DNA from: an uncultured Muribaculaceae bacterium | GTDB taxonomy: Bacteria > Bacteroidota > Bacteroidia > Bacteroidales > Muribaculaceae | DNA: 64,000 nt | Direction of reading: 5' to 3' | Assembly (NCBI GenBank): GCA_958439725.1 | Contig: CAUBWJ010000004.1 | Location: forward strand, 41,415-105,414 | Part shown: piece after piece, positions 7,205-14,688 of the stretch | Layout: each line of letters starts with the position of its first letter | Numbering within the stretch: position 1 is the stretch's first letter | Notes under the pieces: generated by a model | Told to the model about the DNA's origin: nothing | Seen by the model: the letters and a program-made list of their open reading frames with translations, nothing else | The model's database searches: none | Program-made: the position numbers and the translations under genes

Positions 7205-10006
7205 ATGAGAGGGACAATTACCGCTCTGATGCTTCTTTGCTCCATAGCCGGAGCCCTTGCCGCCAATATCCGGGGCAAGGTGACCGACAATGCGGGCGAA
7301 CCGATGATGCAGGCTACCGTGAGGCTTCTTGCCGCAAAAGATTCCACGTATATAAATGGTCTGAAAACCAAAAACGACGGCAGCTTCGTGCTTACCGGTG
7401 TGAAATCAGGCAAATACATTGTGGAAGCTTCCTATCTTGGCTATAACAATACGTTTGTAGACGTCACGGTTGGCTCCGCCAATGTTAATCTGAAGCCCAT
7501 AGTGCTCAGTGAGTCGTCAATAATGCTCCAGGAAGTGAGCGTGACGGGCGTGAAGACGCAGATCAAGGTATCGGAGGACACGGTGGAATACAACGCCGAC
7601 TCATACAAAACGCAGCCCAACGCCGTGGTGGAGGACCTGCTGAAACGCCTGCCCGGCGTGGAGGTGGACTCCGACGGTAAAATCACCGCCAACGGCAAAG
7701 AAGTGAGCAAGATTCTCATAGACGGCAAAGAGTTTTTCAGCGACGACCCCAAGGTGGCCTCGAAAAACCTTCCCGTGGAGATGATAGAGAAACTGCAGGT
7801 GGTTGACCGCAAGAGCGACCTGGCCCGCCTGACCGGCGTGGACGACGGCGAGGATGAGACCGTGATCAATCTTTCGGTGAAGAAGAATATGAAGAACGGT
7901 TATTTCGGAACCATCGAAGGCGGATACGGCACCGATCAGCGCTATCTCGGCACGTTCAACGTAAATAAGTTCTGGGGCGACAACCAGGTGACACTTCTGG
8001 GTAATTTCAATAATGTGAACCAGCTCGGCTTCACCGACAGCAACGGCAACCGTTTCCGCCGCTTCGGAGGCACCAACGGCATAAATGTGTCGCAGGCCTT
8101 CGGCGTGAACTTCAATGTGGGCAACAAAGAGATATTCCGAGTTGGCGGTGATGTGATGTACAGCCACTCCGACCGCACCTCACTCATGAAACGCGAGCGT
8201 CAGTACCTCTTCCCCGACTCCTCCTCATGGTCAACATCCGGACAGGATAACCGCAACCGCGGCCACAATATACGCGCCGACTTCCGCATACAGTGGAATC
8301 CCGACTCGTTCAACACTCTCGAAATCCGTCCCAATATCTCCTACAACCTGAGTCATACCGAGAGTCTCGACTCAACGATGCTCCGCGCCGGCGACGCCCT
8401 GCGCTCTCCCGTGAACCGCTCGTTCAACACCAACGATTCCAAAGGCCACTCCATAGAATTCGGACTGAATTTCATCTATAATCATAAATTCCGCAGCCGT
8501 CCCGGACGATCATTCTCCATTCAGGCACGATATAATCATTCCAACGTGCGCGAGGACGAGACATCCTATTCGCTCAACCGCTTCTTCATGCTCAACGACT
8601 CCATCGACCTCTACGACCAGCTGCAGGACAACCACACATGGAGCGACAATGTAAACTCACGCATAAGCTGGACAGAACCGATAGGCGACGTGAAAAACGG
8701 CAACTTCCTCACCGCTTCTTACCGCATACAGTACCGCTGGAACAATTCCGACAAAATCGTGGACTATCATCCTGTGATTCCCGGCATTGACGGAGGGATG
8801 CCCGAACTCGATTACTCTCAGATACTCTATGCCGACAGCCTGAGCAACCGTTTCCGCAACGATTACTTCAACCAGGACATCCGCCTGGGCTTCAAGCATG
8901 TGTCGAAAACTCACAATCTCGACGTGGGTATGTCATTGGTTCCCTCGATGCTCAAGAGCATCAACCTTATCAATGATGCCAAGAACATCCCTTCGCGCTG
9001 GGTGTGGAACGTGGCACCATATATGCGCTACCGCTTCAAGATAAGCCGCACCAGCTCGTTTAACGTAGACTACCGCGCGCGCTCCACGCAGCCTTCCGTA
9101 ACACAGTTGCAGCCGGTCGACGATGTCTCCGACCCTCTCAATATCGTGAGAGGTAATCCGGAGCTGAAACCCACGTTCACCCACAACATGAATGTACGCT
9201 ATCAGAACTTCAACGCCGAAAGCCAGCGCTCCATAATGGTGATGACCAACTGGAGCCTCACCCAGAATTCCATAGTGTCGCGCACCTCCTACAACAGCCT
9301 CACCGGCGGCCGCCTCACCGAATACGTGAACGTAAACGGCGTGTGGAACGGAAACCTGATGGCCATGTACTCGCAGCCGCTGCGCAACAAGGCCTGGCAG
9401 GTGAGCCTCCACACATTCAACCGCATATCGCGCACCATGGGCTACAACAACGGAGAGGAAAACCGAAGCACCTCCCTCAATGTAAGCTTCATGCCCTCGA
9501 TTGCATTCCGTCCGTCCAACCTGGAATTCGAGCTGCGTCCCCGCTACAGCCTCCAGCACACTGTCAACAGCCTGAAATCGAGCGGCAACATGAACGTACA
9601 CAGCTATGGAGGCTCATTCCACGCTTACTATTATACCCCGATAGGCATAGTCCTTGACTCGGATCTCAACTATTCCGCAACCAAGGGTTACTCCAACGGC
9701 TACGATACCCACCAGTGGCTGTGGAATGCATCCATCTCCTATCAGACACTGCGCGACCGCTCGCTCACATTTGCAGTGAAAGCCTACGACCTTCTGCAGC
9801 AGCGCAGCAGCATATCACGTTCGGTTACCGCCAACTATATCGACGATACCCGCTACAACAATCTCACCCGTTACTTCATGTTCACGGTGAGCTACCGCTT
9901 CAACACCTTCGGCAAGGGCAACCGTCCTTCCGACCGTAACGGATTCGGAGGCCCCGGCGGTCCTGGCGGCGGTCCCGGCAGAGGAGGCCGTCCGCCCCGC
10001 TTCTGA
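7205..10006 (+). CDS. Outer-membrane beta-barrel protein with carboxypeptidase-like N-terminal domain (TonB-receptor-like)
   Basis: From the ATG at 7205 the protein has 933 residues. A GTG at 7160 would add 15, but the ATG gives a compact signal peptide ending GALA and has A-rich sequence upstream. A carboxypeptidase-regulatory-like beta-sandwich (ANIRGKVTDNAGEPMMQATV) follows, then a plug-like region (NAVVEDLLKRLPGVEVDSDG, ILIDGKEFF) and a large beta-barrel with alternating aromatic strands. The C-terminus is a Gly/Pro run ending RPPRF. This matches the Bacteroidota OMP family related to SusC/TonB receptors but without a partner SusD here. The cargo is unknown. A strong hairpin terminator follows at 10049. 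Confidence 0.85.
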   Translation: MRGTITALMLLCSIAGALAANIRGKVTDNAGEPMMQATVRLLAAKDSTYINGLKTKNDGSFVLTGVKSGKYIVEASYLGYNNTFVDVTVGSANVNLKPIVLSESSIMLQEVSVTGVKTQIKVSEDTVEYNADSYKTQPNAVVEDLLKRLPGVEVDSDGKITANGKEVSKILIDGKEFFSDDPKVASKNLPVEMIEKLQVVDRKSDLARLTGVDDGEDETVINLSVKKNMKNGYFGTIEGGYGTDQRYLGTFNVNKFWGDNQVTLLGNFNNVNQLGFTDSNGNRFRRFGGTNGINVSQAFGVNFNVGNKEIFRVGGDVMYSHSDRTSLMKRERQYLFPDSSSWSTSGQDNRNRGHNIRADFRIQWNPDSFNTLEIRPNISYNLSHTESLDSTMLRAGDALRSPVNRSFNTNDSKGHSIEFGLNFIYNHKFRSRPGRSFSIQARYNHSNVREDETSYSLNRFFMLNDSIDLYDQLQDNHTWSDNVNSRISWTEPIGDVKNGNFLTASYRIQYRWNNSDKIVDYHPVIPGIDGGMPELDYSQILYADSLSNRFRNDYFNQDIRLGFKHVSKTHNLDVGMSLVPSMLKSINLINDAKNIPSRWVWNVAPYMRYRFKISRTSSFNVDYRARSTQPSVTQLQPVDDVSDPLNIVRGNPELKPTFTHNMNVRYQNFNAESQRSIMVMTNWSLTQNSIVSRTSYNSLTGGRLTEYVNVNGVWNGNLMAMYSQPLRNKAWQVSLHTFNRISRTMGYNNGEENRSTSLNVSFMPSIAFRPSNLEFELRPRYSLQHTVNSLKSSGNMNVHSYGGSFHAYYYTPIGIVLDSDLNYSATKGYSNGYDTHQWLWNASISYQTLRDRSLTFAVKAYDLLQQRSSISRSVTANYIDDTRYNNLTRYFMFTVSYRFNTFGKGNRPSDRNGFGGPGGPGGGPGRGGRPPRF

Positions 10007-10048
10007 TGAATGCCGTTCTCTCGGTTGATAAATAATAATGATAGGCTT

Positions 10049-10098
10049 AAAAAGTCCGTTTCCGCATGCTGAGCCAAGCAAAGGAAACGGACTTTTTT
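10049..10098 (+). terminator. Rho-independent terminator after the outer-membrane protein gene
   Basis: A perfect 15-bp stem (arms 10049-10063 and 10083-10097, core AAGTCCGTTTCC / GGAAACGGACTT) ends in a run of six T. It is about 40 bp past the stop codon. Confidence 0.9.
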
Positions 10099-10162
10099 CT
10101 ATTTGTGCAGAAAAAATTATATTTTTGTCAAAACCAAAATCCATTACAGGAAACGTCACGCC

Positions 10163-10858
10163 ATGAAAGAGAACAATACCACCCCGGAGGCAGCCCCGAA
10201 AGCTGCCGGCAATAACAGAAATATTGTGATAACCATAGGCCGCTCGTTCGGTAGCGGCGGCCGCGTGCTCGGCCGCAAGCTGGCCGATGCCTTCGGATTC
10301 AGCTATTATGACAAGGAGCTGCTGAGCGAGGCCGCCAAGCGCGCGGGCGTGAGCCGGGAGTTTTTCGAGAAGAGCGACGAACGGTTTCCGTCGTTTTTCA
10401 ACGGTATTTTCTCGTTTGCCTTCGGCATGAGCCCCACAAGCTATTTCACCGGCCCCACGGCCATAAGCGACGACAGCCTTTATCGCGCCCAGAGCGATTT
10501 CATCCACTCGCTTGCCGAAAAGGATTCGTGTGTGATAGTGGGCCGCAGCTCTGATTACGTGCTGCGCGATTTTCCCCGCACCGTCAATATTTTCGTGCAT
10601 GCTCCGGAGGATGTCTGCGCCCGGCGTATAATGGACCGCGACCCCGACGCTCCGACTCTTGAAAAAGCCCGCGCCAAGGCCGCACGCATCAATAAACTGC
10701 GTTCGAACTATTATAATTTCTATACCGACAAGACATGGGGTGCCGCGTCAAGCTACGATCTGACATTCGACACCTCACTTCTGACGATGGACCAGATTGT
10801 GGAAGTGGTTGCTCACTACATCAGGCTGCGCTTCCCCGACGCCTTGAAGGCGAAGTGA
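10163..10858 (+). CDS. Cytidylate kinase-like P-loop protein
   Basis: The product has 231 residues from the ATG at 10163; an upstream in-frame ATG at 10103 would put 20 unlikely basic residues in front. The sequence IVITIGRSFGSGGRVLGRKL is the modified P-loop of the cytidylate-kinase-like family (Cytidylate_kin2), and CVIVGRSSDYVLRD is the second conserved block. A lid-like basic segment (ARRIMDRD) follows. Relatives occur widely in gut anaerobes and are annotated as cytidylate kinase homologues, but their true substrate is often untested. Its last 38 bp overlap the 3' end of the convergent HdeD-family gene. Confidence 0.85.
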   Translation: MKENNTTPEAAPKAAGNNRNIVITIGRSFGSGGRVLGRKLADAFGFSYYDKELLSEAAKRAGVSREFFEKSDERFPSFFNGIFSFAFGMSPTSYFTGPTAISDDSLYRAQSDFIHSLAEKDSCVIVGRSSDYVLRDFPRTVNIFVHAPEDVCARRIMDRDPDAPTLEKARAKAARINKLRSNYYNFYTDKTWGAASSYDLTFDTSLLTMDQIVEVVAHYIRLRFPDALKAK

Positions 10859-11387
10859 CAAGCATGCTCTGAAGCGCCCAGTTGAGGGCTGCGCTCACGA
10901 GCAGTATGCCTGTGAGCAGTACCACCACGGAGTTCATGGTGCGCACGGTGGTGCAGAGAATCACCACACCTGCCCCTATGAGCACTACCGGAATTATATA
11001 GAAGCCGAAAGGCATGGCGAACGGTTTGCTGAGCCATGCCATGAGCACAATCTCGTAGATGCCGTAGAGAATCAGCACCGCGGCGAAGAGATAGGCTATC
11101 AGCCCCACGAAGAAACCGGGCTGCACCACCATCCACACACCGAAAGCGATGCATCCTATGGATGCGACTACCGACGAGCCGGTGGCGCGGCGGCATTGGG
11201 TGCCGTCGCCGCAGTCGCGTTTTTCCACAAATCCGGAAATGAGGTTATAGATGCCCGGAATTATGAACATAAGTCCGACGGCTATTACAATCCACGAAAG
11301 GATGTCGAGACGTGAATGCCATACAATCATAAGTATGCCCACCAGCGCTGTAATGAAGATGGTGAGCCAGGAAGTGCTTGAGCGCAT
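10821..11387 (-). CDS. HdeD-family (DUF308) membrane protein
   Basis: This 188-residue protein has about six hydrophobic segments, including WLTIFITALVGILMIVW, WIVIAVGLMFIIPGIYNLI, FFVGLIAYLFAAVLILYGI and VVVLLTGILLVSAAL. The paired-helix, Gly-rich pattern is that of the HdeD/DUF308 family, which in enterobacteria is linked to acid resistance. Its function in Bacteroidota is not established. It is the last gene downstream of menA, 57 bp after the menA stop. Its 3' end overlaps the convergent kinase gene by 38 bp, so the two genes cannot have separate terminators between them. Confidence 0.82.
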   Translation of the reverse strand: MRSSTSWLTIFITALVGILMIVWHSRLDILSWIVIAVGLMFIIPGIYNLISGFVEKRDCGDGTQCRRATGSSVVASIGCIAFGVWMVVQPGFFVGLIAYLFAAVLILYGIYEIVLMAWLSKPFAMPFGFYIIPVVLIGAGVVILCTTVRTMNSVVVLLTGILLVSAALNWALQSMLVTSPSRRRGSAA

Positions 11388-11444
11388 AGTTGTAAACGTT
11401 AGTTTATACTAATACGCCGTGGAAGCCGGGATTGTTCGGGGAAA

Positions 11445-12347
11445 TCAGGCCAGCAGGGCCAGCATCACGGAATAGAGCAGAATAAGGACGGCCGTCATGC
11501 CGAGGAGGGGTGTGAGCGCGGCCCCCGAGCGGCGTCCCATAGCCATGCAGATTCCTCCTGATGCCACCAGATAGACAGCAGGCACAGCGAGTGCCCACGG
11601 GGAGATTGCCGCCCAGACGATCCACATCAAGGCCACGGCGGCAAGCGCGTTGGCGGCATAGAGGCCGCGGGAGAGCGTAGGGCCGAGAAGGATGGCGAGG
11701 GTGGTCTTGCCAACGGCGCGGTCGTCGGCAGCGTCGCGGTAGTTGTTTACAATCAGCACATTCGCGGTCATCATGCCTATGGCAAGCGATGATGCCGCCA
11801 CCGTGGCGGTGAAATATCCCGTCTGGAGATAGAAGGTGAGGTTTACGGGCACAATGCCGAAGAACACCACTACGGCCACTTCGCCCAGGGCGTGACGCGA
11901 CAGCGGGTATGGGCCCGCGCTGTAGGCAAGCGCTCCCAGTGCCGTCACCGCACCGACAATCAGCAGCCACCAGCCTCCGAACGCGATCAGCGACAATCCT
12001 ATGCAGCAGGCCACGCCGAGAGTGGCGAATGTGGCCACGAGCATGGCGCGCGGAGTGATGTCTCCTTCGGTCACGCCGCGGCGCGGCCCTTCGCGCCCGG
12101 GACGGTCGAGACCGTCGCGGTAATCGTAGTATTCATTGGCGAAGTTGGAGGCAATCTGGGCCAGAACGGCGAATGCCAGACACAGCAGCGCCGGCACCAG
12201 GCGTGATGCTCCGTAAAGCGAGGCAAGTCCCCAGGCGGCTATCACGCCGGCCACGGATACCGGGAGAGTGCGCAGGCGCATGGCCTCTATCCACGATTTA
12301 ATTTTCGACGGATGCCTTGCGGGTTCCGCGCTTTCATACGTTTTCAT
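11445..12347 (-). CDS. menA: 1,4-dihydroxy-2-naphthoate polyprenyltransferase
   Basis: The 300-residue UbiA-family membrane enzyme attaches a polyprenyl chain to dihydroxynaphthoate in menaquinone synthesis. The first Asp-rich motif is NEYYDYRDGLDRPGREGPRR (about residues 71-90), and the second is the NNYRDAADDRAVGKTTLA block, both expected in MenA. Eight to nine hydrophobic helices follow the family pattern. The menaquinone methyltransferase gene menG lies nearby at 16.7 kb. It begins 6 bp after the stop of the AAA-DUF4435 gene, so the two are almost certainly co-transcribed. Confidence 0.93.
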   Translation of the reverse strand: MKTYESAEPARHPSKIKSWIEAMRLRTLPVSVAGVIAAWGLASLYGASRLVPALLCLAFAVLAQIASNFANEYYDYRDGLDRPGREGPRRGVTEGDITPRAMLVATFATLGVACCIGLSLIAFGGWWLLIVGAVTALGALAYSAGPYPLSRHALGEVAVVVFFGIVPVNLTFYLQTGYFTATVAASSLAIGMMTANVLIVNNYRDAADDRAVGKTTLAILLGPTLSRGLYAANALAAVALMWIVWAAISPWALAVPAVYLVASGGICMAMGRRSGAALTPLLGMTAVLILLYSVMLALLA

Positions 12348-12353
12348 TTATTA

Positions 12354-13934
12354 TTAAACAGGCTCTTGATTTAAGTTGAAACATTTCATTATGGCGCTTC
12401 TGATTTCCGCGGCGCCTTTTTCTTCGTTGCGCAGGATTTTTATCACGCTGGCTATGTATTGCTCTTTGGTCTGCAGTCCGCAGAGCTGCGCCACATTGGA
12501 AGTGGAGAGCATCGATTTCTGATTGTAGACCCTCAGCACACCCGCATAGTCGCCCGCGGCCACGTAGGAGCGGAACTCGCGGCACAGGTCCTCGTAGAGC
12601 CCGCGAGGGTTCACTTCCTGCCAGAGGTCCTGCACATGCTTCTCGAGGGTGTTGATTGAGGTGAAGCGGCCGTCGATGCGGTATTCCACGGTGCGTTTCA
12701 CGCGGTGGCGCGTATGCTGGAGCGCCTGCTGCTTGAGGTCGGCTGCAAACTGGTTGATGATGGCTTTCTTCACCCGGGCCACAGCGCGCTGTCCGTCGCG
12801 GCCGTGGCGTGCGGCCACAGCCATTATCACCTCCTCGAGCATGAGGATGTTTTCCACTTCGGCCACTTCCGGCACCATCACGTTCTTGCGTCGGAGATAG
12901 TCAACCTCGTGGGCGTCGCGTCGGTCGCGGTCCACGATTCCCACCGAAACCATGTTGTGGAATGAGTTGAGGTCGTTGAATGTGCGCGTAGCCTCTATCA
13001 CCTTGTTGCAGCTTCCGAGCGACTGCACGGTATAGTCGCGGAACACCAGGGGATAGAGTTTGGAATCGATGGAGTGAAGTCCGTCGCCCTCGATGAAGAG
13101 CACCGGTTTCCGGGAGCCGATCACCGACTGATACACGTCGTCGCCCAGCGGAGTGTTTTCGGGCAGCAGGCTGTAGGTCCAGCGCACGGCGGGGGCGTCG
13201 AAATGCTGCACCCATACGGTCATGAAGTTCTGGCGCGAGGAGGCGAAGTCGAGGTCGTGGGTGGTATAGACAAACCGGCAGTCGGGGCGCATGAGCTCCA
13301 GGCGGTTCCACACTGACTGCAGTATGGAGGGATTGAGAAACATCTCCGGTGAATCCACCATCACCGTTGCTCCCTCGGGGGCGTAGGCCATTGCTCCGAG
13401 ATAGTATATCACGGCGCGTTCGCCGGTGGAGAGCCTCAGGGCCGAATATGCGTCGTCCGATTTGTCGCGCTGGAACAGCAGGCTGCCGTTGGCTATGAGT
13501 ATCTTGTTGTCGGGAAAAATCTCCCGCCAGAGTTCTATCACGGTGTCGAGGCGTGTGGGTCGCAGTTCGGCCGCCGGATCGGTTGCATGGCGCAGCTTAT
13601 AGTCGAGAAGGTTGAGCATCTCGTCGTGCATCAGCAGGGCTATGAGGCGTTCGAGCTGGGTGGTGGGGGAGTTGTGCGGCATTCCTTTCGCCACGGCGTC
13701 GGCGTAAAGAATGTCTATTACGGAACGCGATTTCGTGTAGTCGTCGCGTTCGAAGAGGGCCGCCAGTACCGATATATTCATCACCGGGTCGGTGAGATGG
13801 TCGGCGACCCACTGTGCGAAAAGGCTTTTGCCCGCGCCGTTGGCGCCCACTATTAGCAGCGGATTTCCCGAGGTGTCGAGGGTGAGAGTCTGTCCCTGCG
13901 GGTCGGGCGGAAGAATAATCGGTTGATGTTTCAT
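12354..13934 (-). CDS. AAA ATPase fused to DUF4435 (Toprim-like) domain, PARIS AriA-AriB-like architecture
   Basis: The 526-residue protein has an ABC/AAA15-type ATPase in its first half and a DUF4435 domain in its second. ATPase motifs are Walker A GANGAGKS (30-37), signature LSTGERAV (168-175), Walker B VMVDSPEMFL (191-200) and a His switch in TTHD (224-227). The DUF4435 part shows FIEGDG with E282, GIVDRDRRD with D335 and D337, and EVENILML (359-366), the expected Toprim-like acidic residues and the family's EN motif. In the PARIS anti-phage system, AriA is such an ATPase and AriB a DUF4435 nuclease, and single-gene fusions are known. Here the gene sits between tsaC and menA with 31-bp and 6-bp gaps. 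That context argues for vertical inheritance and perhaps a cellular role. Domain calls are firm; defence function is inference. Confidence 0.85.
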   Translation of the reverse strand: MKHQPIILPPDPQGQTLTLDTSGNPLLIVGANGAGKSLFAQWVADHLTDPVMNISVLAALFERDDYTKSRSVIDILYADAVAKGMPHNSPTTQLERLIALLMHDEMLNLLDYKLRHATDPAAELRPTRLDTVIELWREIFPDNKILIANGSLLFQRDKSDDAYSALRLSTGERAVIYYLGAMAYAPEGATVMVDSPEMFLNPSILQSVWNRLELMRPDCRFVYTTHDLDFASSRQNFMTVWVQHFDAPAVRWTYSLLPENTPLGDDVYQSVIGSRKPVLFIEGDGLHSIDSKLYPLVFRDYTVQSLGSCNKVIEATRTFNDLNSFHNMVSVGIVDRDRRDAHEVDYLRRKNVMVPEVAEVENILMLEEVIMAVAARHGRDGQRAVARVKKAIINQFAADLKQQALQHTRHRVKRTVEYRIDGRFTSINTLEKHVQDLWQEVNPRGLYEDLCREFRSYVAAGDYAGVLRVYNQKSMLSTSNVAQLCGLQTKEQYIASVIKILRNEEKGAAEIRSAIMKCFNLNQEPV

Positions 13935-13965
13935 GGTATGGCGGTTATGAAGAGGTTAAAAGGTG

Positions 13966-14583
13966 TCAGAATTCAAATTCCACGGGGCCCTCGCGGAGCA
14001 CTACGGGAGCGGAGGAGTCGGTGAGGTCTATCACGGCCGATGGCACTGCGGAGCCTGTGCCGGCATCTATCAGCATCTCCACTCCCATTGCTTCCGCGCG
14101 GAGCTCGATTTCGCCCGGCTCCGTGATTTCCTCGGGCTGGAGTCCGTCGGAAGGAAGAGAGGTGGTGAGCAGGGGGGTGCCCAGCTCGCGGGCGAGCTCG
14201 CGGGCCACGTCGTTGTCGGGGATGCGGATGCCAACCTGCTTGCGCCCTTTGAAAATCTTCGGCATCGAGGGCGATGAGGGTAGGATGAAGGTGAACGGGC
14301 CGGGAAGGTAGCGGCGCATGATGGCGAAGGCGCGGTTGTCGATGCGTGCGAATTCGCTTGCCTGGGAGAAATCGTGGCACACAACCGCCAGGGCGTTTTT
14401 CTGCGGGTTGAGGCCTTTTATACGGCATAGGGCTTCGGTGGCCTTGCGCGATGTGGCGTCGCAGCCTATGGCATAGAGTGTGTCGGTGGGGTAAATCACC
14501 AGTCCGTCGTCGCGCATTGCGTCGACAGCCCGTGAAAGCACGCGGCTGTCAATCGACGTGGGATGTATCTTGAGTGTGTTCAT
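13966..14583 (-). CDS. Threonylcarbamoyl-AMP synthase (Sua5/YciO/YrdC family)
   Basis: The 205-residue protein belongs to the family that makes threonylcarbamoyl-AMP from threonine, bicarbonate and ATP for t6A37 modification of tRNA. The conserved start LVIYPTDTLYAIGCDA (about residues 29-44) and the block RIKGLNPQKNALAVVCHD form the nucleotide and threonine site. It lacks the extra C-terminal Sua5 domain, so it is the short TsaC/YciO-like type. YciO paralogues are weak in this reaction, so the exact subfamily is not certain. It is the first gene of the tsaC-like/AAA-DUF4435/menA/HdeD run, with a TAATTTTG element just upstream. Confidence 0.87.
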   Translation of the reverse strand: MNTLKIHPTSIDSRVLSRAVDAMRDDGLVIYPTDTLYAIGCDATSRKATEALCRIKGLNPQKNALAVVCHDFSQASEFARIDNRAFAIMRRYLPGPFTFILPSSPSMPKIFKGRKQVGIRIPDNDVARELARELGTPLLTTSLPSDGLQPEEITEPGEIELRAEAMGVEMLIDAGTGSAVPSAVIDLTDSSAPVVLREGPVEFEF

Positions 14584-14607
14584 GATTTTTTACGGGTTCA
14601 TGATTTT

Positions 14608-14615
14608 CAAAATTA
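14608..14615 (-). promoter_or_regulatory. -7 element upstream of the Sua5-family gene
   Basis: The minus strand reads TAATTTTG about 25 bp before the start codon, matching TAnnTTTG. It directly abuts the T-tract of the upstream peptidase terminator, so a new transcript probably begins where the previous one ends. Confidence 0.5.
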
Positions 14616-14616
14616 G

Positions 14617-14654
14617 AAAAAAAATCGGAGCGGCGGAAATCCGTCGCTCCGATT
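14617..14654 (-). terminator. Terminator of the M13 peptidase transcript
   Basis: A 15-bp stem (arms 14623-14637 and 14640-14654, one G-T wobble) is followed on the minus strand by eight T residues. It separates the purC-menG-peptidase run from the downstream menA run. Confidence 0.85.
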
Positions 14655-14688
14655 ATGTGGGAAGGGGTTATATTTTTTCCGGTTATCC

